Assembly: GCA_017506865.1 (NCBI GenBank)
Contig: JAFCMP010000140.1
Span: forward strand, 62,001 to 126,000
Length of the DNA: 64,000 nucleotides
Source of the DNA: Tribonema minus
Taxonomy: Eukaryota; Sar; Xanthophyceae; Tribonematales; Tribonemataceae
Direction of reading: 5' to 3'
Below, one piece after another: positions 1 to 13,500 of this stretch. A program made the position numbers and the translations under genes. The notes below the pieces were generated by a model. The model saw only the letters and a program-made list of their open reading frames with translations. It was not told where the DNA came from and ran no database searches. Numbering within the stretch: position 1 is the first letter of the stretch; each line of letters begins with the position of its first letter.

Positions 1-195
1 AGCCGCGGCCTCGCCGTGTCGCGCGCCGCCGACGCACGCATGGCGTGGCTCGACGCGCTGATCGCGAGGATCGCTCTGCCCCCCGCAAGCGCCGCTGGCG
101 GCGGCGGCGGCGGCGTTGGCTGCGGTGCGGCGGCGGCGCTGGGGTGGACCGCTGTCGCTGGCGGCGTCGTGCGCCACGCGGCGCCGCTGGCCTGA
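1..195 (+). CDS. 3' end of an unidentified gene, possible PH-domain tail
   Basis: Frame 1 is open from the first base to a TGA at 193-195 and gives 64 residues. The stretch ADARMAWLDALIARI resembles the C-terminal amphipathic helix of a pleckstrin-homology domain, where a conserved Trp is followed by an Asp/Ala-Leu pattern. It is followed by a Gly/Ala-rich tail. The rest of the gene lies upstream of the window, so neither the start nor a splice site can be checked. Strong GC at third positions fits the coding style of the confirmed exons nearby. It converges on the CEP120-like gene on the other strand. The PH assignment rests on one short helix and is weak; an unrelated helical C-terminus is equally possible. 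Confidence 0.35.
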   Translation, partial: SRGLAVSRAADARMAWLDALIARIALPPASAAGGGGGGVGCGAAAALGWTAVAGGVVRHAAPLA

Positions 196-1576
196 GTCGC
201 GCGTCCGAAATACTGTTGTCTACGCGCCGCCTTGCCCTTCGCTGCACATCTCGCGACCAAAGGGCGCCCATGATGCTGAAACTGTAGGCTCCTCCTAGAC
301 GTCTGAGTGGAGGCTTTCAAAACTAGCGTCCACACGCATGATGCATCCGGTTCCCGTCCGCACTGTATAGCGAGCGTCCATTTCCCCCGCAAGTGTCAGG
401 TGCAAGCCCCGACCCATTTGAGCGACAACATTCCTCGGTGCTAACACAGCGGCATGTATGCCTGTGACTACAAGCGTCGTCGTACATCACGCCTGCTACC
501 CCGAATATGCCACAAGTAGCAGGCCCTGCTTCTGGGTTGGTACCCTCGTGCGTCCATGCAGCTCCTGCAATGACTTCTGTATCACCGCTGAATCAGCAGC
601 GTCGCAACTCCTGGGCCATGGCTATCCTGTATGGTGGAAGGCACAAGACATCGCGCAGTACCTTTTGTGTTGTTTCGTGGCCACGGAGATGCACGCGCCG
701 TTGCAGTATACGTCCGCTCGTAATTACCACAACGTCTTGCTACAAGGTGCATGCATGTGCCGTCTGTGCGCTGCTGTGTGCCGCCTGTGTCTTCTTCGCC
801 AAACACAAACCTGCACCACTGGAAGTGGACGATAAGATGGCATGCAATGTGTCCGCCGAGCTTGTGCATTTATGCAGCACCACCGTGATGTCAGTCATAT
901 GCAAGAGCGTCACTTGTGCCATTCCTGTGCCGTTGCTGCCCTGCTGCCCCACGGCTCATCATACACGAACTAGCTCTGCCGGTATTCTTCTGGCCAAGTT
1001 TATGTCTCAGCAAGCAAATGCGCGCACAATAACGACACATGAGGTATTTTCATGAGGCCGGGGAGCAGGCCCATGTCGCCTCCGCACTGCAAGCTCCCTT
1101 CACACAAGTCTGTCGTGACAAACTGCAGCGTCAAGCGGCAGCTGCGCTGCAATCGCAGACGATGCTGCCCGCGGATCACCACCCCGCCGCTGCGGCGGTC
1201 GCCGCCCCTGGAGCTGAGCACTGCGCCGCTGCAGCGGCAGCTGCCCCACACAATTTAAAGCCAAAGCTCGCGCCCTGAGTCATGCAGCCGCAGGCTCCGG
1301 CGTGAATGAGCAAATGCACAGCGGCGCATGAATGCACATTGCGAGTACAGATCGAGACATGCAGAGCGCAGGAGAGCACTGAACAAGCGGCTGTGTATCT
1401 ACACGCGCGGCTCGTATTATGATACTTCTACCATGTGCACGCGCAACGAGCGCCACTTACAGACAAGAGATGCAGCTGAGGGACGCATCGCGGTGCCGGT
1501 GTCACGAAGCCCAGTCACAAACACAACGACCTGTGGCCATACGGTGCCACGCGCAGCACGCATCGCCGCTCCGCCA
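196..1576. other. convergent intergenic region
   Basis: It lies between two convergent gene ends and is less GC-rich than the coding exons. Open frames here are short and overlap on several frames. I see no splice-site-bounded exon, tRNA or strong repeat. It presumably holds the 3' UTRs of both flanking genes. Confidence 0.5.
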
Positions 1577-4500
1577 TCACCCCGCCGCGCCGCCGCCGCC
1601 GCCGCCCGGCGGCCGCGCGCCGTGCCGCAGCAGCTGTATGCGCCGCGTCAGCTGCGCCATGACGGGGTGCTCCTCGTCATACCCGCCCGCAAGCTGCAGG
1701 TCCTCGCGCCACCCTACAAGTCTTTTCAGCTCCTCCGCATCGCTGCCGCCGCCGTCGCCGCTGCCGCCGCCGCTGTCTCCCCCTTGCCCATCGTCATAGC
1801 CCCCCGCAGCCGCACTCAGCTGCTCCCACGGCGGCGCCTCCGACGATGCCTCTGCCGCCCCCCCCGCCGCCGCGCGCTGCTGCTGCTGCTGCTGCTGCTG
1901 CGCCGCCTGCGCGAGCGCCTCGCCGGCCTCCTGGATTATGGAGACGTGGCGCAGCTCCTCGAGCTCGCGCTTGATGTCGCGCAGCTCGCCGCGGTCGCCG
2001 TCCAGGACGAAGCGCTGCTCGCGCGCGAGGTACTGCGCGGTTTGTGCGCAGCGGGGCGGCAGAGTTCAGCGGGGGAGGGGGGAGAGAGGGAGGGAGGGGT
2101 CAATGCACTCACGCGCCCACTTTTGCCGTCCACTGGTGCGTGGCACCGCCGGCAGGGGGGGGGGGCTGAGGTAATCGTAGAGCTGCCGATTTTGAGCACT
2201 GAGTGCTGGTTGAACCTGCTGAAGCGCGTAGTCTAGGCGTGCTGGTGCTGGAGACGCGCACGTTGCGAGCGCGAGTTTACTCCTGCCGTGGCACTGTGCA
2301 TACGCGCACTCAGGGGCACAGACTCTGCCAATGCGACCTGCAGCGCGAGCTGGAGATACATGCATTTTCGTGTGTGGCACCGCTCAGCTAGAGCAGCCCA
2401 CCTGTCTGCCTAAACATCATGCCGCTTCTGCTGCTGCTCCACTTCTAAACGCCACGCGCTACTCACCGCCCTGAGCTGGTTCGTTCCCATATAGTAAGGA
2501 GCCTAGGATTAGGGTTGAAGTTAGGCTGCACAGCGCTCGGCTAACACGAGATGAAAACGCGCAGGGTGCGAGTGCTGCAAGTCCGCGCAAATTGCCGACG
2601 CCGTTTCCGCCACACGCGTGCCTGTGTCAACCCGCTCTTCCGCTTCTGTGAACGGCGCACACCGCGCTGCCACTGAGCCTGTGATGCGGTGCGCAGCAGT
2701 GCTCAGCGCCACACACGCGTCACAACGCTCAGCAGCGGCCACCTGGGGAGCTCACCTCAACGCGCAGGCTCTCCAGCTCCGCACGCGCGGCGCCGGCGAT
2801 CTTCTCCCTGCTGCGCCGCAGTGCGCGCGCCAGCCTGCGCGACATCAACAATCAATGCGAGTGGATTCACTGTCGGATTCCTGCAATTCGCTAGCACTCC
2901 CTTGTCAGCTGTTGTCAGGGGTTTCTGGTACGCGCAGCTGATCTGTGCTGTGTTGGCAGATGAGAGGAAGGCGCGCGCGCGTGTGCGTGCCAACCAAGAG
3001 CGGTGAACGAGCAGCGCAAGGCACCTTGGCGGGGCAGCGCGGCGTCGCCATGGACATCAGTCACAGTGCTCAGCCTGTGCACTGCGGCGGGCCGCTGGTG
3101 CTTCCCGTGCTTGCTGCAGCAGCGCCGCGTTTACGCCTCAGAGGCGCGCTGCATGCTCGCCTTTACCCACAGCACATGCTCGAACGGAGCACACAAACGC
3201 CCTTTTCGACCGACGCAAACACGCATCGTTGCCAGCGCTCAGCCACCACACCTGTGCGCGTGCGCGCAGCGCTCCCCGCGCTCCAGCAGCGCCCTGTTTT
3301 TCTCCGTGGCGGCACGCTGCGCACCCAAGTCCACTTGCAGAGCGCTGCTTTTCAACAGACCACACACAAACACCACTTGGAACCGACACGCGCACCATCA
3401 CCGGCGCACAGCCACCACGCCCGTGCGCACGCGCGCCGCGCTCCGGCAGCGCCCCTGTCGTCTCTGCGGCGGCGCTGCGCACGCCCCCTGCCTCCACTCA
3501 CACAGCACGCGCTTCAACTGAGCAACTACCTGACGCACACACCGCCCATCAGCAGCAGCAGCGCTCAGTCACCGCACCTGTGCGCGTGCGCGCGGCACTC
3601 CTCGCGCTCCAGCAGCGCCTTGTTCTTCTCGGCGGTCGCGCGCTGCACGCTCGCCTCCAGCTCCGCGCGGCCCGCCCGCAGGCGCGCGACCTCCGCGTGC
3701 AGCGCCGCCTCGGGCGTGCGCCGGTGCGCGGCGCGCAGCTTGTCGTAGTCGTCCTCCGCGGCCTTGGCGCGCGCCTGCGCGGGCAGCGCACACAACAAGT
3801 GATTTCGCAGGCTCACGCATCAGGGCGGCGACGATACGCGTGCGAGTGTTTCTGGTGACGCGCATCGCAATGATGATGCATACGTGCATACCCCCACGCG
3901 CATACGCTTGTCGCTAGTCGTCCTCCGCGGCCTTGGCGCGCGCCTGTCCGGCCGCGCACGCGCGGACGATCGATTGCGCGGGCTCACGCGTCAGGGCGGC
4001 GACGATGCGTACACGAACGATCTCGCATACGTGCAATCCCCCACACAGTTGCGTTTGTCGCGAGTCGTCCTCCGCGGCCTTGGCGCGCGCCTGGTGAGGC
4101 ATCGGATCGGGGACGGGGCTCTTGGGGTCATGACGTGTTTGTGTGTCACGCCGGCGACGCTGCGCGTTTGGGCGATTTACTGGTGCGCGCCCGCATGCCG
4201 CCTGTGCCGCACCGCCAAATGCCTCCATGCGGTGCCTTTATACCTACCCCACAGAGCCGTACCCTACCTACCGCTTGCGTTTCACATATACATACCCCAC
4301 GGTGCTGTACCGACCTACCTACCCCGTCAGCGCCGCGTCGACATACCCCTGCACCATACCGTACATACCCATCAGTGGTGCGCTTTCACATTGCGCCCAT
4401 CGCCCGTGGTGGACTACAAGCCTAGCGCACGGACGAGCGCTGCCGCCTATCTGACGCAGCGGCGAACCAGTGCGCGCGCGCCTTCCTCCGCGGCGCGCAC

Positions 4501-7500
4501 GGCGCGACCCCGCCGCGCGCGAGCCGCGCTTACTGAGCGCTGTCACCTGCCACACGCCCAACCTAACCCTACCTCTAACCCTTGCCCGGCGTCGGCGCCA
4601 CGTAGCAGCGCGCCTGTGCGGGCGATATATCTGAAGAGAATGCATACACTCGCATGTGTATACATACATACCTCGGCGGCGGCGAGCGCTGCCTCCTGCG
4701 CGGCCGCGCGCCGCTCCAGCTCCGCCACCCGCAGCTTGTGCAGATCGGCCTGGTGCTTACTCTCCTCGCGCAGCCGCCGCTGCGAGCGCGCGCGCGCGCA
4801 CACGGGGGGTACGGGGGGGGGGGGGGGGGGTAGCGTTGATAGTTGGAACGGGACGTGAGGTTGCCCAGTGAACCAGTGTGTGCGATCAAGAAGTGGGGGG
4901 AGCGTTGACGGCTGGAAAAAGGACATCTGGCTGACGGGTGAAGCAATGTGTGCGATCAAGAAGTGCAGAAGAACCGATGTGTGCAATCAAGAAGCGCAGG
5001 AGCGGCGGTCGGTGATAGCGCCTTACACAGTTCGTGCCTCAACCCTCAACCTGACTCGGACCCTGACTCGCGTCATCACTGGGCGGCCCAGGCGGTGGAT
5101 CGATGAGTAAGCATCCCTCCCCCTCTGGAGAGACATCTTGCAGCAGCGCAAGGCTCAGCCACCACTGCACCGAATCCGAATGAGCACTGTCACTGTCACG
5201 TAGCCCTAACTCTAACCCTAATCGTGTGACCAGCGTAGGCGGCGGCGGCTGCTGCTGCCGTTTTGGTGTCAAAATTACTGCCACATGCACAGACAGACCT
5301 ACTGAAGGGCGCGGCGGGTGAGGGTTTGGGGTACCACCATTGCCTCGTGTATGCACAGCCTGCGAATTTCGGCAACGTGCATCGACACTACCATCACACA
5401 AACAAGCGACCACGACACCATCGCATCATCAATTTTGACGTGTTGATCACGGCAGACACATCGTTCATGGCGGGCACCCTCTTGTGCCGCACCTGTGCCA
5501 TCTGCATCTCCGACGCCTTCTGCGCCGCCTCGGACCGCAGCTCCTCCTCGCGCGCGCGCAGCGCTCGCTCCCGCGCCTGAGCATCAGCGATCGGCAACAT
5601 GATTAATAATGAAGTCGGAGATTGCTGTCGCGCCACGGTTTTGGGGGCTAGCGTTGGTGTTCAGGCGTAAGGCTAGGTTTTGAGCTCGCTCCCGCGTCTG
5701 AACGTCAGCGCCCAGCGATGAGTTAAGGTCAGCATGAGGTTTTAGGGTCAGCATGAGGTTTTAGGATTGGGCTTGTCTTGGGGTCTACTTAGGGTTAGGA
5801 GTAGCTGGGAGCATCGGCGCCCTGCGAGCGAGTGCAAGTGACAGGCGGCGCGCAATACGGGTTCCACATGGTGCAGCGCGACGCCGCTTGTACGACACGT
5901 GTAGCACTGCTGCCGCCCACCCTCACGCCTGGGCAGTGCCATGCGACACAGACTGGATCGGACGAGCGGAAGCCGGGGATGGGCTCCGCGCCGCTCGCTG
6001 CTGCTGCCGCCGCCGCCGCCGCCGCCGCGCCGCAGGACGCGGCGCTGGAGCAGCGGCGGTCGATGCGCGCGGCGGCGCGACACCATCTGGCGCTGGCAAT
6101 GAGCCGGTCACCGACTTCACATCAGCGACTGTATGACCGCCGCAGACCTGTCGGCGGCGCCGCTGGATGCGCGTCCGCGTGCACGCGCGCTCGTTGCACT
6201 CGAGGCCCGGTGCCAGCCCCAACCCTACTTCTGTCCTTTCCCTACCCCTGATATTCGAGGCCCGCTGCCACACCTAACCCTAGCCCTAACCCTGAAAACC
6301 CTAACGCTAGGGCCCCGCGCACCTCGACGTCCGTCAGCGCCCTGCGCAGCTTGCCCTCCAGGCGCGCGTACTCGGCCTGCGCCTGCGCCAGCGAGCGCCG
6401 CCGCTCCGCCTCGCGCTGCGCCCACCGCTGCTCCAGCGCGGCGTCCTGCGGCGCAGCGGCGGCGGCAGCAGCAGCAGCGGCGGCAGCAGCAGCGAGTGGC
6501 GTGACGCAGGGCCAGGTTGGTACGCAGCATCGCTAGCGTGCTTTGGTCGTTGCATGCACTGTGCTTAAGTGTGGAAGAGCACAGGGCTCTCGTGGCATCA
6601 GCCTGAAGTTGAAGTCAGGTCTTCAAGTGCTCAACGCGGCATCTGCAAGTACACAATTGCTGCGGCGCTTGTACACCATGGCACCTCTTCTGGCGGCGCG
6701 AGGTGATGCGCCTTCGCAGACGCGCAAACGCCGCCTCCTCCCCGCCGCAAGCATGCCACGTGGCACTCTCACTTCACACACACACGCTACTTGAAGTACG
6801 ATGCAGCGCAGCAATGACGACCTTCGCAAAAGCCGCGCCGCCTCGAGGCCGCAACTATGCCGCGCGGCACTTCACGAACACACTACTTGAGGTACGACAT
6901 GAGACAAGCAGTGACGCACCTTTGCGGCCAGCTTGCGCGCGAACGCTGCCTCCTCGCGCGCGCGCCACGCCTCCCAGTCCTGCTCCCACGCGGGCGCGCG
7001 CGCCTGCTCGCCGCCGACGCCCCCCTCGCCGCCCCCGCCAGCCCCCGCCGCCCCCCCATACTGAGCGCTGTCACGCTGCTGCGCATCGCTCTCCACGCCG
7101 CCCTCCCACGCGCCGGCGGGTGCCTGGTGACGATATGGCGGCCACCGTGAGTGAGTCTTGCTTGTGCGTAATCATTGCCGGCAAGAGGCGCTGTTGTCAC
7201 ATGAGATCACGGGTGGCTGCTATGTATTGGCCTTGCTCATACATGATATCATCGCCGGCACAAGGTGCTGTTGTCGCATGAGATCACGGGCAGGAGGGCG
7301 GATGCGCTCAACAAAGACCGACGGGCGGAACGCGGCGAGCGGGCGCAGAAGACGCGCGCGTCCTATTGTAGGTGTCACTTGGTACAGGTGCAGGGTGCAG
7401 GTGGCATCACGTTTGTCGAATGCAACAATGTCCACTGAGTTGAAAAGTTGCCTATTAGCACGGGCACATTCCATGCGACACCTCACAACCAAGCCCGCGT

Positions 7501-10500
7501 AATGATCGCAAGTACTACAGCACTGTACCTTATGCGACGGCGCCCCCCCGCGCGCCCCCCGTGCGGGGGACACCGTAACCGCCCTGGCCGGCACCCTGTG
7601 CCCCAGTGGCGCCTCCCCGGGCTCGCCCGTCGGCCCTACGTCCTCCAGCATGAGCACTGCGCGCAGCGAGCACACGCGCTCCGGCTGGTGGCGCTTGGCG
7701 CCCACGGCAGCGGCGGCGCCGTCGGCAGCGGCAGCGGCAGCGGCGTCCTGCGCGGCAGGCGGCGGCGGCGCAAGCATGGTGAGCGCTGCTGCGGGTGACG
7801 GCGCGTGCGTGCGAGCCCTTGGCGGGCGGCAAGCTGGCACAAGTGACCAGCAGTTGTTGTTGGCGCGTGGGAGGGGACCGCAGCCGAGCCGTGCTCGCCT
7901 TGCGGTTGGAGGCGCTGCACGGCAGCAGCAGTAGCCTCCACAGCAGCGGCTGCTCGTGGCGGCGGCATCATGAAGTGCACTGCGAGGGTGATACTGTCGT
8001 CAGCCGTGGCGGCACGAGCGGCAGCAGGTTGCGCGCGTGGTGAGCGCGATGGAGGTCGCCAGCTAGCCATCAGCCGCCGATAAGTGCACTCTCACGCTGG
8101 CTGGTGCCATTGAGCGCTGCACAGGCGCGGCGGCTGCGCAGTGCAGCGCCGCGGCAGCGTATGCGGCGCGCAGTACACACGCGCGCACTGCACGGCCCGG
8201 CAAGATGCTCAGTCTCGGCTAACATGCGCTAGATACCTACCTACTTGCCTACTTCAAAAGTGTGAACAGCCACGCTCAGCACCACTCTGCGGCGCACACG
8301 CACGCCGCCCCATCACAGCGCGCCGCTGGTGCGGCGGCGCCGCCACGCACCTCTGCGAACGCCGCCGCGTCCCCGGACACGACGGTCAGGTACTTGTCCA
8401 GCACGCGGATCTCCACGGGGCGCGGCGGCGGCGCCGCTGCTGCCGCGTCGCCGCCGCCGCCGCCGCGCCGCGCGCGCTGGTGCGCCCTGTAGGCGGCGCG
8501 CGACGTGAAGGTGCGCCCCGTGTTGGGGCAGCGGAAGTACGCCGGCGGCGTGCGCGTGAGCTCCTCCAGCGGCAGCGCCGCGAGACCAATCTGCGCGTGC
8601 GAGCGAAAGTGCGCGCGCACGGGGCGGCGGCGGGGGGCGCGTGAGCCGCGACGACCGCAGGAAGAGGGGGCAGAGGCCCATGCATGCTACGTTTGCCTTG
8701 CTTTGCGGGACTTGACCTGGTGGTTAGGTTTAGGGTTAGGTACTTGGTGTGTGCAAGGAGGAGGGGCAGGCCGGAAGTGCAGGGAGTGACGCTCCTTGCA
8801 GCAGCGGCGCCGCCATGTGTGCGATCTGTGCGTGCGCACGTGGGGGCGGCGGACGCATTGAGCGACGCTGCAGGGGGCCGTGCGGAGTCGGTGCCTGCCT
8901 CATCAGCATCACCACGGCGGCTTGACGATTTGGTGGTGCAGACTCTCTTCCGCACGCACATTCAGGTACAGGTCGGCGCAGCGGCAGCGGCCGCTGGTGC
9001 GCAGGGCAAGCTCCGCCGGCGGCGGCAGCGGCAGCGGCTGCATATTTGACGTCCAGTGCGTGCATGCATTTGTGCACCAGTGACTACGGCAGCCGGTCAC
9101 AACAGCCAAGCCGTCCACGCGCGCAAAGTCGGTGTAGACTGCAGTTCATGGGTGCACTCTGAAGAACTTCACGTGTACTGGAGTGTGCGTCAGCGAACTT
9201 CCCCCCGCACAAGAGCTGCAGCGTCACACCTGCAGTGTGGTGTCAGCAAAGCGTGCGGCGCGCCAAATTTTCAGCGCCACACTCTACTTCAACACTACCA
9301 AGTTCAAGTGGTGGTGTGTATGTGTGCGCACCTCGCGCTCTGCGAACGCCTCGCGCGCAATTAGGCTGACCATCAGCGGCGCGTCCTGCGCGCACGCGCG
9401 CAGCGCCGGCAGCGCGGCACCAAACTCGAAGGAGCACGCTGCGTTGGCGAGCGCCGCCTCGCAGCGCGGCGGCACCCATGCGACGCCGCTCCTGACTGTA
9501 CCTGTGGCAACGGCGCCGAGAAGGCAAAACTGGCTACGCATTCGGGCACTGACACATTGAGGGGAGGGCTTACACAATGACACCCAGTATTGTTGTGGCG
9601 CGTCATGGCAGTGATGGCAGCGCGGCGGCGGTTCCGCGACGCCGCTCGTGACAGCGCCTGAGGGCGACGTGAAGGCCACGGCCATGTGTTGAGACAGCAG
9701 TGGAATGAGGGAAAAGGGGCTCCACATCAGCAGTGCTCAGCAGCTGCACTCCGGCCGGCGAAAGGTAGTGCTCGGGCGCTGCTCTGCAGCAGCACTTACC
9801 CGATTTGTGCGTAGCGTCACGTGAGGCTCTGGGTGTCGAGCATTGTGAATCTGTATCCTCGGGTGTTGGGCGCATTTGCCATCTATCGCACGCATGTACG
9901 CACTCTCTCCCCTGGGGAAAAGCTCAATGGCAGTGCTCATGTCGGCCATTGCGTCCCTTCCTTCCGATATTGCAACGCATGTGGACATGCATCCGCGGCA
10001 AAGATCGACGGCGCGGCTCGTGGCGGCTACTGACACCCTTCCTCCGAACCAAACGCATCGTGCATGTGCATGTGCTGTCGACGCTCTCCTGCACTCGAGC
10101 GCGGCGCTAGCGCTCTTTGACTACATCACATTCTTGCATGACATCACACTATCACATTCATATCTGGTCAAAGCTCAACGGCGGCGCCCCCCGAGTCCTC
10201 CTCATCATTGCGCGTCAGGCGCATGCAGACATCCTTTCGCCTGTTCTACAGTTTGACAGCAGCGCTCATCGCGTCAGCGCTGCGCGGCAACTCAAGACCA
10301 GCGCGCTGATCGGTGCACGCTCGCAGCGACGCATGCACGCGTACCCTACTCGCAGACACCAGCACGCCCAGATGCATCGGCAGTGGGAAGAGTTGTGCGC
10401 ACGCCGGAAGACTCAAGTAGGCGCGCGCGAGCGCCACCGCGCCCTCAATGATGGCAGAGCTCCCTGAAGCACCTCGTACTCTTGCGGACACACTCGCACG

Positions 10501-13500
10501 TAATGTAGGGCATCTTTCCAGCTTCCTAAGAAAGGTCAACGGCAGCGCTCATCATCGCGTCAGCGCTCACCCGCGGCGCCGCCCAGCAGGCGCGGGTAGC
10601 GGTAGCGCGCCAGCACGAACGCGGCCTCCGCCATGTCGCGCACCGCGGCGAGGTGGATGGAGAGGCGCAGGTGCCGCGGCGCGTGCGCGTCGCCGCCGTC
10701 GCCGCCGCCGGCGGCAGCGGCGTCCTCCAGGCCCGCCACGTCCGCGGGGGTCTCGCCGGGGGGCCAGGCGCGCATGAGGACCGTGCAGCTGGGAGAACAA
10801 AGGGGGAAGGGGAAGGGGGGGGGGGGGAGTGTGTGGTAGTGAGCGCGCCATCGTGTGTCGAAGGGGGAAGGGAGGGGGGGGCGTCAGTTAATGTGTAGCA
10901 GTGAGTGCGCCGGGGGCGCGCCAGTCAATGTGTCGTGTTGTAGTGAGCGCCCCGCTGTGTGTCAAAAGGGGGAACGGGGGGGGGCGTCAGTGAACGTGCA
11001 GCAGTGAGCGCGCCGTCCGTGTGTCAAGGGGAAAGGGGGGGGGGGGGGGGGGCGTCAGTGAATGTTCAGCAGTGAGTGCGCCGCCGGTGTGTTAGAAGGG
11101 GGTCCCGGCGTGCGTGCGGAAGCTGCGGTCTCGTCGTGCACCGGCCGCGCAGGGCGTTTAGGGTGAGTGCACGGGGCGTTGGCACGATACGTACAGCGCT
11201 TTGCCAGTGCACGGCTGCGAAGCAGAGATCAGGCACCCTGTGGCAGATTTCAACCATGGTGCCCCGACGATGGCACCTGTCGATTGTGTGTGAATGCACA
11301 CGAGCTGCCACAAGCTCGTCATCGGGAATTGACCGCGTGGCGAGAGCCTCTTGCACGCATCGCTAGCGCGCGGTGAAGCGCAGGCATAAGGCTACATGGT
11401 ATTAGATTCTCCTCAGACTTGGATCTGTCACTCAGCATTTGGCGCGAAGCAGCAGCAGAAACGCCTGATGGCCATCGCATGCCATGCGTGCCCCATTGGA
11501 CAAGCGCCGGCGGCCGCAAATGCAGCAGCAACACCGAATGCCCACGTGGCCTTACCGCACCCACGCGCAGCCCAGGAGCACACCTCGCCTGAAAGCGATG
11601 CGCACGCGTTCTGGCACGCTGAGCGCTGACTGCGCTGCCTTGCGTGCTTTAACCGTCCCACGCAACCACACTCCAGGCACCACTGACGCTACGCGTGAGA
11701 ATGCGCGTGGCGCTGCGCGGCGCGAGGCGTGCAGTGCAGACGAGGCGGCGGCTGCGGTGTCGCGGCCACCTCACGCCGCGCGCGATGCACACCCACGCGC
11801 GGGCAGCCAGCAGGCGCCGCGTCCGGTCCGGTTCGCTCTCCACCCATATTGGCTCCTGCAGATGCGCACGGAGCATCCGTTCAAACCTAGCCACGTGCCA
11901 CAGTTCATACCTGCAAGTGGCCGTCACCCGCTCACCGGCCGTACGCAAGTCACACGCGCGCTGCGGCTCACCTGCAGCCCGCCACGGGCGCGCCGTCCGG
12001 CGCGCGCAGCGCCACGCGCGCCGCCTCCTCCGCGCCCGCGCCGCGCGGCCACGGCACGTCGCCCGCCGCGACCTCCTCCCCCGTCACCGCGCACGTCACG
12101 CAGACGCGCGTCATGGGGCCCACAGCCACCTCATCGTCCTGCGCCGCCGCCGCCGCCGCTGCCGCCACGCCGCGTGCCCACTCCCACCGCACCAGGTCGA
12201 ACTGCTCCGCCGGTGCGGCGCTGTCGCCGATCGCGACGCGCAGCGCGCCGCCGCCGCCGCCGCGCGCGCGCAGCGCCGCGCCCAGCGTCAGCGCTCCGAG
12301 CCGCGCCGTCACGCCCCCCGGCAGGGGGACGGCCGGCGGCGGCTGCGGCAGGGGCGCTTCGGGGGGGCTCTGCGGCGCGCTGTCCGTGCCTGTCGTCTGC
12401 TGCTGGTGCTGCGGCAGCGGCGGCGGCGGTGATTGCGTGGCGTCGCCGCACACCAGCTCCGCAGCTATGGTGACGGTGGGGTGCGGCGCGGTGCCGGCAG
12501 CGGCGGCGGCAGGAGCAGAGCTGCGCGACGCGCTGTGCAGCGGCAGCGCCGCCTCGAATGCGGCGCGCGAGAAGCGCGCGGCGCCTCTGCCGCCGCCGCC
12601 GCTGCCGCCGCTGGGCACGTCGAGGGGCAGCAGCTGCGCGAGCGGCAGGTGCACGGCGCCAATGACGCGCCCGTGCGTGCAGACGTACACGCGTAGCGGC
12701 GACAGGGCGTGAAGGTGGCGCGCGAGGCCGCCGAGCGTGGCGCGCAGCCGGAACGCGTCGCACGCCGGCGTCATGGCCTCCGTGCCGCCGCCGCTGCCGC
12801 CGCTCGTGCCATCGCCGCTGCCTATGCTGAACTGCTCCGTCTGCACGACGATGTCGAAGAGTGAGTAGCTCAGCCAGACGCGCGCGCCGGTGCCCGCGAG
12901 GTCCGGCGCGCTCTGCGCCAAGTTCGATGCGCGCATTATCGTCAGGCTCAGCGTGAACATGCGCGCGTCGGGCGACGCCGCATCATCGCCGACGGGCAGC
13001 GCATCTGCTGCGGCTTCGGCGGCGGCGGCGGAAGCGGCAGCATGGCTACCACCGCCTGCTGGTGAGCAGGGCGCTGCTGCTGATGTCGACGCTGCTGCTG
13101 CTGTTGCTACTGCTGCTGGTGGTGATGGCTCTCGTATCACTGATGACGTCTGCGATGGTGCTTGTGACTGCTCGTGCTGGGCCTGCTCCTGCTGTGTTTG
13201 CTGCTGCTGCTGCTGCTCTTGCGCTTGTTGAAGCTCCTCGGGCACCACTCTCAGGCAGCCCGACACCTGCACCTCCGCAGGCAGGCACCCCTGGAGCTTC
13301 ACCCACTGCTGCTCCATGCGCCCGCTGGCGAGGTCCCTCAGGTCCAGCGCAAACCAGCCCACAAAATCGCCATCGGTGAGGGCTGGTGCAGAGGCGTCGA
13401 CAGCGATGAGCTGGACCTTGAGCTTCGGGTTATAAGCCTTGGCATCTCTCAGAGCTGCTTCGGTGACCCTGAAGGCCAGCGTACCGCCAGCCTTGCCCCA

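Noticed and set aside
1328-2236. 302-codon plus-strand open frame
   Set aside because: It lies antisense to the CEP120 terminal exon and its translation is low-complexity Ala/Arg. The minus-strand frame has the conserved family ending.
10800-11110. CRISPR array
   Set aside because: The units are contiguous minisatellite repeats without unique spacers, inside an intron of a eukaryotic gene.
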